Of a stretch of DNA of 64,000 bases, positions 44,118-56,228 are shown in pieces. The stretch's first letter is position 1. Each line of letters opens with the position of its first letter. The stretch is from Stieleria neptunia (GTDB lineage: Bacteria > Planctomycetota > Planctomycetia > Pirellulales > Pirellulaceae): contig NZ_CP037423.1 of assembly GCF_007754155.1 (NCBI RefSeq), forward strand, positions 8,180,938-8,244,937. The letters run 5' to 3'. A model generated the notes under the pieces. It saw nothing but the letters and a program-made list of their open reading frames with translations, had not been told where the DNA came from and did no database searches. The position numbers were made by a program, and so were the translations under genes.

Positions 44118-45800
44118 ATGAATTCCATTCTTGCGTCTCCTCAGTCAGCGATTACCACGATGCCCCGAAGCCGCCTCGGCCCGCTCGCGATCGAATCGAA
44201 ACTTGGCGACCATCCGTCGACCAGTGCGGTGTGGCGTGCGATCCATGTGCAGCTGAAGAAATCGATCGCTGTCAAGATTTTTTCGGCACCCTTTGGCGGC
44301 ACGCCGGAAGCGAGGCGTGCGCTGGCCGACGAGTGGGAGCAATTGAAGACGCTTTCGCATCCCGGCATCGCAAAATGTTTTGGCGGCGGGTTTGAGGAAA
44401 CCGACGCTTATCTGGCGTATGAGTTGGTCGACGGCGAAACGCTCTCCAGCCAGATCGAGCGGACGGGACGACTGTCGTGGGAAAACGTCTTGGAAATCGC
44501 CCAGGGCATCGCCGATGCGTTGGAATACCTGCACGGCCAGGGCGTGGTCCACGGCGCGATTTGTCCTGACAAGGTCATCGTTGCCGGCTTCGCACCGGTG
44601 TTGCTGGATCTCCGCACGGATCGGTTCGGATCACCGTTTCGCACGCCTCGTCCGCCTTCGATCGATCAAGTGGCCCGACAGCCACCCGAAGTCGTCGCGA
44701 CCGTCGTCAGCAACTCGGTGCCGCCGCTACAACCCTCCGCCGACCTGTACGCCTTGGGCGTGTTGCTGTACCAGGCGATCACGGGACGCCTGCCGATCAG
44801 CGGCGAGACGATGCAAGAGGTCCGCGAGAACGTGCAGCACGAGCAACCGCCGACACCGGCATCGATCGTGTTGCAGTGTCCGATTTGGTTCGACAAGCTG
44901 ATCATGCGATTGCTGGAAAAAGATCCGGCCAACCGACCGCCCAGCGCGACCGCCGTCAAAATGGCGTTGGTGGAAGTCCGCAAACGATCTCTCTCACGCA
45001 CCAGTGTTGCCGAACACACCAGCAGCGGATTTAGCCCGTTGCAGGTCACCAACCAAAGAGACAAAGACGAAGCCCGCACGTTGCTGGGACGTGGCGTCAT
45101 CGATCTGAATGCCATCGAGGAAGAAGACGAAGTCCCCGACAACACGGTTTGGCACGACCAGCCCTGGTTCTTGCTGGGCGGCCTGGTTTTGTTGTTGATG
45201 CTGTTGGCCTACGTCGCCTGGCCCGCCAGTGAACAGTCCCTCCGCGATCGCGCCGAACGTCTGATCGCGATGGACACGCGCAAGGCGTTGGCCGAAGCGG
45301 AAGACGAACCGCTCCGCGAACTGCTGGTGCGTTTTCCCGACGGCCCGAACGCCGAGTGGGCCCAACAACAAGTCGACGTGATCAACGTCAAACAGTTCTT
45401 GCACCAGTTGTCGGTCAAAATCAAAAACAACCTGCCGATCAAAAACCAAGGCGAACTGTTGCACAAGCAGGCGCAAGAGTTTTCCGCCAACGGCGATTTC
45501 GCCAAAGCGATCGACAAGTACCGGAGCATGGTGACGGTTTTGGGAGACGATCCGGAATACGAAACCGCCGTCAATGCGGCGCGGTTTCAAATCGCGATCC
45601 TGGAAGAAAAATCTGCCGTCGAAAGCGATGCGGCAAAGATCGTTCAGGCACGACTGGACGAAGCCGATCAATTGCTCAGTGAAAACCAAGTCGTCGAGGC
45701 GCGCAAGATCTGGTACAGCCTGGTTGAACTGTACGGCGACAACTCCGACCTGAAGCCGTTGATCGACATCGCACAACAGCGACTCATGGAAAACAAATGA
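44118..45800 (+). CDS. Membrane pseudokinase (Ser/Thr kinase fold) with TPR-like tail
   Basis: ATG at 44118, 560 aa. The kinase-like domain (about 20-290) keeps the VAIK-type lysine (KKSIAVKIF). The catalytic loop reads GVVHGAICPDKVIVAGF, so the HRD/HGD aspartate is alanine and the following lysine is cysteine. The DFG position reads LLDLRTD. A membrane span follows (PWFLLGGLVLLLMLLAYVAW, about 345-365), then a coiled, TPR-like region with ELLHKQAQEFSANGDFAKAI and SENQVVEARKIWYSLVELYG. It is more likely a scaffold or regulator than an active kinase. Frames starting at 43629 overlap the cytochrome gene and are rejected. Confidence 0.8.
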   Translation: MNSILASPQSAITTMPRSRLGPLAIESKLGDHPSTSAVWRAIHVQLKKSIAVKIFSAPFGGTPEARRALADEWEQLKTLSHPGIAKCFGGGFEETDAYLAYELVDGETLSSQIERTGRLSWENVLEIAQGIADALEYLHGQGVVHGAICPDKVIVAGFAPVLLDLRTDRFGSPFRTPRPPSIDQVARQPPEVVATVVSNSVPPLQPSADLYALGVLLYQAITGRLPISGETMQEVRENVQHEQPPTPASIVLQCPIWFDKLIMRLLEKDPANRPPSATAVKMALVEVRKRSLSRTSVAEHTSSGFSPLQVTNQRDKDEARTLLGRGVIDLNAIEEEDEVPDNTVWHDQPWFLLGGLVLLLMLLAYVAWPASEQSLRDRAERLIAMDTRKALAEAEDEPLRELLVRFPDGPNAEWAQQQVDVINVKQFLHQLSVKIKNNLPIKNQGELLHKQAQEFSANGDFAKAIDKYRSMVTVLGDDPEYETAVNAARFQIAILEEKSAVESDAAKIVQARLDEADQLLSENQVVEARKIWYSLVELYGDNSDLKPLIDIAQQRLMENK

Positions 45801-45884
45801 GTTCTTCCGCGAAGCTGCCTCCGGCATCAAATCGCGGTGCCAGCTTGCCAAGAGATGCGAAGAGGTCTACTAAGGACCGTCGGA

Positions 45885-45985
45885 AGAATAAGTGGGATAG
45901 GCTTCCAGCCTGTCATGGCGAAAACGACAGGCTGGAAGCCTATCCCACAATCAATCCCCGCCACTTATTCTTCCGACGGTCCTAA
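45885..45985. repeat. Inverted pair of GATAGGCTTCCAGCCTGTC repeats
   Basis: GTGGGATAGGCTTCCAGCC at about 45892 and its complement at about 45931-45950 face each other around ATGGCGAAAAC, inside a larger AGGACCGTCGGAAGAATAAG palindrome. A single copy lies at 38727. Confidence 0.75.
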
Positions 45986-46091
45986 CCGTGTGGAGTGGTC
46001 AAAAAATGGTGGTGACTGATGGTCGCTTTGCTGGGGAAAAGGGAACCAAGGCAATCGTATTGCGCCCGTCCCCATTGATTTTTCGCGATCC

Positions 46092-47948
46092 TTAAGAATC
46101 AATCGCTTTGTGGATCCGCTGGACGTATGATTGGCGAACATCACCCATTCCATCAATGGTCAGTGCGGCCCGCGGTATCGCAGTTCGATCAGCAAGCTTT
46201 GTCACCGCTGCTTTCTTGCCCCAAAAGTACTCGCAGCACTGGCTCCCGGACTCCATGATCACAAGGTGGAATCGCTCCTTGATGCCTAGCTTTCTGGCAA
46301 CGCGATGCAGCTCTTTTTCGACCGGGGCTACATCGTAACAGTCTCCGGTATTGCCGACCTTGAATTTGCAGGGCTCACCATTGCAGACCATCGAGATATT
46401 CCAGCCGCTGTACTCGTCGTCCTCGTTCACGGGAGCGATATCGATCGAGTCGGCGTACAACTGACCGTTCGTCGCGCTGCAAAATGTCTTGATCAGAAAA
46501 TCGTAGGCGGGAGGGATCTGTCCGGACTCGCCATCGAACGCGCACAAACGATTGCAGATGTGCATCATTGTGAAGACGGAGGATGGGCCTGGGGTCAGCC
46601 GATGTTTCCCCTGGGCCCTCTCAATCAGCTCGTCGGGATCCATTTCCGCGAAGCCCAACTTGCAAATCAGGGACGACGCGTCTTGCACCGTGAACTCTTC
46701 CGCCAGCCACACCAAGACTTGCAGGCCTTCCAGCGACACGGAACTCAGATGTTTAACGAGCAATTCCCTGCCACGCGGCCCACATTCATTCCACAAAAGC
46801 AGGACGCTCTCTCGTCCAAGTCGCTTGTGGTAAGGTTGATCGTTCGAAAGAAACTCTGCGGCGATCGCGTTGATGGTCTCCGGTTCGTCTTCGGATAGAG
46901 TGCCGATTAATTTCTTCGCGAAGACGTTGAAGCAATTCTTCGATGCGAATAAGAGGTTCAAATCACGTTTTGGATCGAGACGTACAATTGCTTCAGCCGC
47001 ACGGGATGCGGCGCGATCTTCTGCGATCGACGGCTGCGCAGTCGCGACAATGGATCGGAGGATTTCGAGGTGATCCTCGTCCGCGAACTGGGGGTAATTT
47101 GTGGCACGCGACGAATTCAGAAACTCACGAAATTCCGATTCTGAGAAGGTTGTAAAAATCTGATTCAAGACTGGCCGTATGACTTCGGAATTCGAGTTGG
47201 CATCCTCACCGTCATCATGCAGTTCTGAAATCTCACGAAACCAGGATTGAAGCTCTCGATGATCGAGCGACGTCAATAGCTCGTTGAGGATTCCCAGTCG
47301 CTGATTCTTGTCCGACAACACCTTGATGACTTCCAGAGAAATCTCATTTGCCTGGTCAGGATCAATTCCATCGCGCGCCTTCAGAAGGCTTGGCACCAAC
47401 TGCTGAAGCTTCTTTGCAGATGCAATACTCGCAAGCAATTTCAACAAGTGTGGTCGCTGCCGAACCAGCGATTGAAGCGATTCGACCCATGGCTCCGGCA
47501 AATCAGGCACGTCCCGAAGCTCGAAGCCTTCCAAGAGGACCAAGCATGCATACCGTTGATGGTGTGGTCCATCGCGAAGCAATTGATTGATTCGCTCAAC
47601 CGCGGATTCATTTCCGAGTCGCGCGTGATAGTACACCAGGGCCGTTTGCACGAGTTCTCGCGTCGTCGTGTTCTGCCATAACTCAGACTCAAACGGTCGT
47701 CGATCTGGAAGAATATCTCGCTCAAGAAACGCCGTCACCATGTCATCGTGTGCCTTGAGCCCCTGCTCGAGTTCTGGCTTCGTCTCGTCGTAGCTGAACT
47801 CCGAAACACTTTCGATCAATTGCCCGACACCGGTTTTGATCGCGATTCTAAGTCGGAGGCCTGCAAAGTAGTCCGCCGGATCGAAATTCTCAGCAGACTC
47901 TGCAACCTCGGATTCAATCTCAGCTTGATCGTACTGATAGAGTTTCAT
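46092..47948 (-). CDS. Large hypothetical protein, atypical composition
   Basis: ATG at 47946-47948 (MKLYQYDQAEIESEVAESAE), about 618 aa; a TTG at 48098 would add 50 residues but is weaker. It is helical, HEAT-like, across most of its length (VIKVLSDKNQRLGILNELLT, EVIRPVLNQIFTTFSESEFR). A C-terminal compact region has GWNISMVCNGEPCKFKVGNT and FHLVIMESGSQCCEYFWGKK, with several cysteines. No signal peptide or membrane span. Base composition is clearly lower in GC than neighbouring core genes, suggesting acquisition. No family recognised. Confidence 0.65.
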   Translation of the reverse strand: MKLYQYDQAEIESEVAESAENFDPADYFAGLRLRIAIKTGVGQLIESVSEFSYDETKPELEQGLKAHDDMVTAFLERDILPDRRPFESELWQNTTTRELVQTALVYYHARLGNESAVERINQLLRDGPHHQRYACLVLLEGFELRDVPDLPEPWVESLQSLVRQRPHLLKLLASIASAKKLQQLVPSLLKARDGIDPDQANEISLEVIKVLSDKNQRLGILNELLTSLDHRELQSWFREISELHDDGEDANSNSEVIRPVLNQIFTTFSESEFREFLNSSRATNYPQFADEDHLEILRSIVATAQPSIAEDRAASRAAEAIVRLDPKRDLNLLFASKNCFNVFAKKLIGTLSEDEPETINAIAAEFLSNDQPYHKRLGRESVLLLWNECGPRGRELLVKHLSSVSLEGLQVLVWLAEEFTVQDASSLICKLGFAEMDPDELIERAQGKHRLTPGPSSVFTMMHICNRLCAFDGESGQIPPAYDFLIKTFCSATNGQLYADSIDIAPVNEDDEYSGWNISMVCNGEPCKFKVGNTGDCYDVAPVEKELHRVARKLGIKERFHLVIMESGSQCCEYFWGKKAAVTKLADRTAIPRAALTIDGMGDVRQSYVQRIHKAIDS

Positions 47949-48268
47949 GCGATTATGGCGTTTGACTCGAATGACGGACTTGGCCCAGGAATTCTTAGGG
48001 TTCAGGGCACCGCACTCAACGCTAAGTGCAGAGAGTTCTGCAAGTCTATTTGATTTGTCGCTTGCGGTGAACCAAGCTTCGGTCCATCGGGCGATCAAAC
48101 CGGGAGCATCCGTGCTGCAAGTGCCTTGTCATGCTTTGAAAATAGATGACTTCTTCCGCGAAGCTGCGCCCTGCATTAACAAGATATCAACACTCTTCTG
48201 ATACGCTCTGCCCCTGTCTAAGGAATCGGTTGTTCATCGACTCCGCAAGGAGCAGAGGCGTTATCGGC
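47949..48268. other. Intergenic, no supported gene
   Basis: 320 bp between divergent genes, apart from a possible TTG-started extension of the minus-strand gene up to 48098. It carries a second copy of an ATGACTTCTTCCGCGAAGCT segment (48147; compare 45798). Nothing else is recognised. Confidence 0.5.
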
Positions 48269-49174
48269 ATGAGTGGGACCTCACCGCTTTCAGTACGGAC
48301 ATTGCTTGTCAGTGATGTCCACTTGGGATGCAAACACGCACGCACGGAAGAATGCCTGGCGTTTCTCCAGCGTTATCGCCCGGAAAAATTGTTCCTGGTC
48401 GGCGACTTCTTTGACGCTTGGAAAATCAATTCGGGTTGGCACTGGACCGAACCCTGCGACGCCATCATCCGCCATTTGGTGGATTTGGTTCAGCAAGGGA
48501 CGCAGCTGCACTACACCCCCGGCAACCACGATTCATTCCTGCGTGAAGCGTCCTTTCGCAGCGTCATGCCGGCCGGATTTCCCGATGTCCGCATCGCCGA
48601 CGAATTCATCTTGGAAACGCTCCACGGATGGCGATTTCTGGTCACACACGGCGACCTGTTTGATTTTTTCGAAACCCGGGCGCAGTGGATTTCCAAAGGA
48701 AGTTCCAGCTTTTACGACGCCTGCCTCAGCTTCAACCGCTGGGTCAAGAATCGATTTCTGCACCACGACCGCAACCCGTACGGTGCGTGCGCGGTGATCA
48801 AGGGCCGCGTCAAACGCGGGGTGAAATTCATCAGCCGTTACGAAAACAAGATCATGCACCACGCTCATCAACAAGACTGCGACGGCGTGATCTGTGGACA
48901 CATCCATACGCCGGTGATGAAACGGTCCGATTCGGTGCTGTACTGCAATACCGGTGACTGGGTCGAGAACTGCACCGGCCTGGTCGAACGCCACAACGGC
49001 AACCTGGAACTCGTCAGCCGCTACGGCGATTCCCAAGTGATGCAACTCGGGCAACGACAGTCGGCCCCGGTCGCCAGAGCGGTGTTTCAACCGGAGCCGC
49101 TCACCAACGAATCTGTTTTTGACGACACGGCAGCGAACCCCGATCGCGAATGTGTCGTTTCCTCCATCGACTGA
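48269..49174 (+). CDS. LpxH-like metallophosphoesterase (UDP-diacylglucosamine hydrolase family)
   Basis: ATG at 48269, 301 aa, preceded by an AAGGAG-like site at 48247. Metallophosphoesterase motifs are in order: LLVSDVHLGCKHAR (DxH), FLVGDFFDAWKI (GDxxD), LHYTPGNHDSFLRE (GNHD), FLVTHGDLFDFF and GVICGHIHTPV (GHxH). The family includes LpxH, which cleaves UDP-2,3-diacylglucosamine in lipid A synthesis. Related proteins lie next to glycolipid genes in other bacteria. Its position just before the betaine-lipid operon fits a lipid role, though the exact substrate is open. Confidence 0.8.
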   Translation: MSGTSPLSVRTLLVSDVHLGCKHARTEECLAFLQRYRPEKLFLVGDFFDAWKINSGWHWTEPCDAIIRHLVDLVQQGTQLHYTPGNHDSFLREASFRSVMPAGFPDVRIADEFILETLHGWRFLVTHGDLFDFFETRAQWISKGSSSFYDACLSFNRWVKNRFLHHDRNPYGACAVIKGRVKRGVKFISRYENKIMHHAHQQDCDGVICGHIHTPVMKRSDSVLYCNTGDWVENCTGLVERHNGNLELVSRYGDSQVMQLGQRQSAPVARAVFQPEPLTNESVFDDTAANPDRECVVSSID

Positions 49175-49216
49175 ATCGTCGCCCAACACACACCCTTGCC
49201 AACGGAAACCACCGGA

Positions 49217-50422
49217 ATGATCACGGAATGGATTGGAAAACGCTGCTTCAACGCAGTGCATCAGCGAAACCTCGTTTACAACACCTGCTGGGAAGATCCG
49301 CGGCTTGATCGTCGCGCGCTCGACCTCGGCGCCGAGGACACGGTACTGGTCATCACGTCGGCGGGCTGCAACGCGCTCGATTACGCGTTACAGGCCCCCA
49401 GGGCGGTGCACGCGGTCGACATGAACGCGATGCAAAACGCGCTGTTGGAACTGAAAATGGCCGCCATCCGGACGTTGGAGTACGAAGATTTCTTTGAGAT
49501 TTTCGGCAAGGGCCTGCACCCGAACTGGCACTCGATCTACCACGATCGTGTGCGTCCGGCGCTGCGTGGTTCCGATCGCGCGATTTGGGATCGACGACTC
49601 GACTTCTTTGACGGGTCGGCACGACGCAAGAGTTTTTATTTTCGGGGAACGTCGGGCTTCTTTGCCTGGATGATCAACGGTTATCTCAACCGGCCGCAGG
49701 GGCTGCGCGAATCCGTTCAAGAAATCCTTTCGGCCGAAACGGTCCAGGAGCAAGCCGAGATCTACGACGCACGCGGCGTCTCGGAGCAGTTGTTCTCCAA
49801 ACCGATGCGATGGGTGCTGCGTCGCGACACGACGTTGGCGATGCTGGGTGTCCCGCGAAGTCAGCGGATGCAGATCGACCGCGGCTATCCCGGCGGCATC
49901 GGGCGTTTTATCCAAGATCGAATCGAGACGGTGTTCAAGAAGATCCCGCTGAAGGACAACTACTTTTGGCGTGTCTATCTGACCGGCAGCTACACGCCGT
50001 CTTGTTGCCCGGAGTATCTGACGCCTGAGGGGTTCGCTCAACTCCGCAGCGGATTGGTGGACCGCGTGACGACCCACAACAACACGGTGGAATCGTTTCT
50101 GCGCGTCCATGACGCCCCCGTCTCGCGATTCGTCTTGCTGGACCACATGGATTGGTTGTACGAACGACACCCCGATTTGCTGGCCGCGGAATGGCAAAGC
50201 ATCATCGACCGATCGGCCCAACACACGCGGATCCTGTGGCGCAGTGCGGCACTGGATGTTGACTTCGTCGATCCCGTGACGGTCCAAGCTAACGGCGCGC
50301 ACGTCCAACTGGGAGAACTGCTTCGCTACCAAAAAGAATTGGCGGCTCAGTTGCATGTCACCGATCGTGTCCACACCTACGGCAGCTTCTACATCGCCGA
50401 TCTGAACGGTGTCGCAGCATGA
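49217..50422 (+). CDS. btaA: BtaA-like 3-amino-3-carboxypropyltransferase
   Basis: ATG at 49217, 401 aa. The DUF3419/BtaA pattern is visible: AVHQRNLVYNTCWEDPRLD, VLVITSAGCNALDYALQAPR, and AVHAVDMNAMQNALLELKMA. Later elements include YPGGIGRFIQDRIETVFKK and FVLLDHMDWLYERHPDLLAA. BtaA moves the aminocarboxypropyl group of SAM to diacylglycerol to form diacylglyceryl-homoserine, the first step to the betaine lipid DGTS. Stop and btaB start overlap by 4 bp (ATGA). Confidence 0.87.
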   Translation: MITEWIGKRCFNAVHQRNLVYNTCWEDPRLDRRALDLGAEDTVLVITSAGCNALDYALQAPRAVHAVDMNAMQNALLELKMAAIRTLEYEDFFEIFGKGLHPNWHSIYHDRVRPALRGSDRAIWDRRLDFFDGSARRKSFYFRGTSGFFAWMINGYLNRPQGLRESVQEILSAETVQEQAEIYDARGVSEQLFSKPMRWVLRRDTTLAMLGVPRSQRMQIDRGYPGGIGRFIQDRIETVFKKIPLKDNYFWRVYLTGSYTPSCCPEYLTPEGFAQLRSGLVDRVTTHNNTVESFLRVHDAPVSRFVLLDHMDWLYERHPDLLAAEWQSIIDRSAQHTRILWRSAALDVDFVDPVTVQANGAHVQLGELLRYQKELAAQLHVTDRVHTYGSFYIADLNGVAA

Positions 50423-51219
50423 GCAGCACGGGCATCACCAAGGGCACCGGCAACCAACAGACCGTGGCCCAGAAATCGGCCTGGGCCAGCGACCTGCGCG
50501 TGATCTGGCACCTGCTGGCTCATCCGGTGCGGGGAAAGACGCACGCCGAGCGGTTGGAGAGTTTTTACAGCGGCCAGGCGTCCGACTACGACTCGTTTCG
50601 TTCACGTCTGCTACACGGTCGTGACGAATTGATCGACGGCCTGGATTTTCCGATCGGTGGGGTTTGGGCCGACCTGGGGGCCGGAACCGGCGAGAACATC
50701 CTGCGGGCCGGTGATCGCTGCGCGGGTTTAAGGCACATTCATGTGGTCGATCTTTCGCCGTCGTTGCTGGACGTCGCACGCGACCGATTGAGCGACGCGG
50801 GAATCACCAATGCCCAGGTTGCACTGGCCGATGTGACGCGTTGGGATCAAGCCGATGAAAGCGCCGACATCGTGACGTTTTCCTATTCCCTGACCATGGT
50901 CCCCGACTGGTTCGAAGCGATCGAACAGGCGTATCGGATCTTGAAACCGGGCGGCGTGATCGGTGTCGTGGATTTTTATGTGTCGCGAAAGTACGCCGCC
51001 CACGGGCATCGACAACATCACTGGCTTCGCCGATCGTTCTGGACCCATTGGTTCGGTGCGGATAATGTATTTCTAAGCCCCGATCACACCGCGATGCTGC
51101 ACCGCAAGTTTGAGGTCACGCGTTTCAGCGAGCGACTGGGAAAAGTTCCCTATCTGCCGTTGATCCGAGCGCCTTACTATTTGTTTGTCGGGACGAAGCG
51201 AGGCACCGATGTCCGTTGA
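50419..51219 (+). CDS. btaB: BtaB-like SAM-dependent N-methyltransferase
   Basis: ATG at 50419, 266 aa. Class I methyltransferase motifs: VWADLGAGTGENILRAG (motif I), IHVVDLSPSLLDVARDRL, DIVTFSYSLTMVPDWFEAIE and AYRILKPGGVIGVVDFY. The order btaA-btaB and the 4 bp overlap support trimethylation of diacylglyceryl-homoserine to DGTS. In some bacteria the two activities are fused; here they are separate. The stop overlaps the next gene by 11 bp. Confidence 0.85.
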   Translation: MSSTGITKGTGNQQTVAQKSAWASDLRVIWHLLAHPVRGKTHAERLESFYSGQASDYDSFRSRLLHGRDELIDGLDFPIGGVWADLGAGTGENILRAGDRCAGLRHIHVVDLSPSLLDVARDRLSDAGITNAQVALADVTRWDQADESADIVTFSYSLTMVPDWFEAIEQAYRILKPGGVIGVVDFYVSRKYAAHGHRQHHWLRRSFWTHWFGADNVFLSPDHTAMLHRKFEVTRFSERLGKVPYLPLIRAPYYLFVGTKRGTDVR

Positions 51220-53086
51220 GACCCTTGTCCCGGCGGCAACAAGACCGCATGGCATCTGTCACGATCAGGCCACAGCGTCTCGTCTGCAACCCTCCCGCGG
51301 CGGGCCTTCGGATCGATCGACGGTCGCGGCGGATTGGACGCGACTGTGTCGTGGGTTTCTCCGCTGCCATCGGCGTCCGATCAATGTGGCGTTGCACCTG
51401 TTCACCACGCCCCTGGGCCTGTTCGGTGTCTACGCGCTTGTCGCAGGGCTCAGCCCGATCGCGGTGGCCCCGATCGCGGTGGCCCTGGTTGCGACGATCC
51501 AAATCGCGGTCGTTGTCGCGTTGGTGCCTGCGGGGATCGCGGGCATCCACGCCGTCGCCGTTTCGATGATCGCCGCGTCGGCCGTTCTGATCACGCCGCC
51601 TCTCGGATGGGCGGTGGCCGCGGTCGTCGCCGGCTACATCGGACAAGACCTCGCACACTGGTTTGCCAGAGAGCCGACGTTTCAAAGCACGTACCGGGAT
51701 TCGAACCGCTGGTGGAAACGTTTCGTCGAGCACACGCTCTTGCTCTTGCCAGTTTTGATTGCGGTTGCCGGTCGCTGGCGCCAATCGCCGCTGCGGTTGC
51801 TGGTCGCCCGCAAGGCCGTGCTCAAAACAAAACTCACCGGCCGGCAACATGAATCCGACTTCGCCACGATCCTGCAGTGGGTCCGCGAGAAACAGCCGAA
51901 CGTTTCCCAAAGCACGCACTGGTGGCACACCGATCTGTCGGAAGGTGCGGCCGAGTCGTTTCGGCGACTGGGAGACTCGCAAACGCTGATGAAAAGGATT
52001 CGCTCGTTTCACGGCAGCGGATATGACGTCCAGCCCGTCGGTGGCATGAACGAGTTGTACGTCACCGGCCCACCGAAGACGACGTCTTCGGACAGCGTTT
52101 TTTACATGGGACATGTCGACGGTCCCTGGGCGATCTTTCCGGGAGCACGCTTGTACCGATGCATGTTGTCGCTGAACCAGAACCTGGAAGTGACAACCCA
52201 CTTTCCGATGTCGCATCCAGACTACGGTGAACCGGAAAGCCATCGTCTGCAACACGGCGACGCGGTCGCGTTCGACTTCAATCGCGAATTGCACTACATC
52301 ACGCGTCAGGTGGATGCGCGCCAAACCGTGCCCCGGGTCAACCTGAAATTACACTTCGTCGCCTACCCTCGCGGCATGCGCTGGTACGGAAACCTGTTGG
52401 GGCGATTGACCACCTGGTACGACATCCGTGCCCGCAATCTGTTCGTCCAGACGATCAATCCCAATGGAACGTTGCTGGCGATCAAAGCCCGCTGGGTGCT
52501 CGGCTGGACACGTCTGTTCGAACTGGCGGTGCGGTTTTGCGGCTGGACCAATCTGGCCTATGTCGCGACGGCGATGTTATTGAGTGTCGCATTTGGAAAC
52601 GCCACGATCTTGATTGCGGCAACAAGTTTTGTGCACTACGCGATCTACGTCGGCACGTTGCAAGAACGGACACCGGTTTCCTTCGGCACGTTTCGCCGCG
52701 ACGCGATGTTTTTCAAAACGCTGGCGATGGCGCAGCTTTTGGGGCTGTACGCTTGGCACTTTGACCATCACTACGGATCGCTGGCGTTGGTGGTGGCAGG
52801 ATTCGCACTGGCCGGTTACGCCGCTCGCGTGCTGGGGATGCGGCGGACCTTGTTTTCGGCGGAACTCGGATTCGACGCACCACAGCGGGTGGACCGATTT
52901 CCGTACGGCACCATCGGCCACCCGATGATCCTTGGTGCGATGATCGGGATCGGCGGCATGGCGTTGGCAGAAGGCTTTCGCATCGACTACGGCTGGCTGA
53001 TCGCCGCTCACATCGCCTGCTACGCCTTGGTGCTGGTGCACGAATTAAAGATGAGGAACCGGAGGGCTTGCGCCCTGCCGCTCTAA
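51209..53086 (+). CDS. Three-domain lipid-modifying protein (Mpo1-like, dioxygenase-like, PEMT-like)
   Basis: ATG at 51209 inside the btaB end, 625 aa. Residues about 50-200 form a multi-span domain like yeast Mpo1/DUF962: RPINVALHLFTTPLGLFGVY and VAGYIGQDLAHWFAREPTFQ. Residues about 210-410 resemble a jelly-roll aspartyl/asparaginyl-hydroxylase-like domain: SLNQNLEVTTHFPMSHPDYG and LQHGDAVAFDFNRELHYITR. Residues about 430-620 are membrane segments ending in a PEMT/isoprenylcysteine-type methyltransferase region: FPYGTIGHPMILGAMIGIGG and YALVLVHELKMR. Coupled translation with btaB points to lipid-headgroup or acyl-chain modification. The central assignment is the weakest. Confidence 0.7.
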   Translation: MSVETLVPAATRPHGICHDQATASRLQPSRGGPSDRSTVAADWTRLCRGFLRCHRRPINVALHLFTTPLGLFGVYALVAGLSPIAVAPIAVALVATIQIAVVVALVPAGIAGIHAVAVSMIAASAVLITPPLGWAVAAVVAGYIGQDLAHWFAREPTFQSTYRDSNRWWKRFVEHTLLLLPVLIAVAGRWRQSPLRLLVARKAVLKTKLTGRQHESDFATILQWVREKQPNVSQSTHWWHTDLSEGAAESFRRLGDSQTLMKRIRSFHGSGYDVQPVGGMNELYVTGPPKTTSSDSVFYMGHVDGPWAIFPGARLYRCMLSLNQNLEVTTHFPMSHPDYGEPESHRLQHGDAVAFDFNRELHYITRQVDARQTVPRVNLKLHFVAYPRGMRWYGNLLGRLTTWYDIRARNLFVQTINPNGTLLAIKARWVLGWTRLFELAVRFCGWTNLAYVATAMLLSVAFGNATILIAATSFVHYAIYVGTLQERTPVSFGTFRRDAMFFKTLAMAQLLGLYAWHFDHHYGSLALVVAGFALAGYAARVLGMRRTLFSAELGFDAPQRVDRFPYGTIGHPMILGAMIGIGGMALAEGFRIDYGWLIAAHIACYALVLVHELKMRNRRACALPL

Positions 53087-55976
<2,890 letters not shown>

Positions 55977-56228
55977 TCGCTACGAGAAAAAGCCCTCGTT
56001 ATCTCACCACAGCGAAGAACCTGTCGGCCCGCCGGCCCACGTAAATCATGGTGTTCCCGGTCGCTTACGCCCGAGGCGAAAGCAGGCCGCTTGCAAAATA
56101 CCTTGAGTTGCTCGAGGGGACTGGCCGACAAGTCCACAAGCAGAGGACGGGTCGGATCCCAGCGAATCTCGCTCCGATCGACAGGTTCGCAAGCGCGTCG
56201 GAGCGAGTTGGATCACTCACCGGATCGC

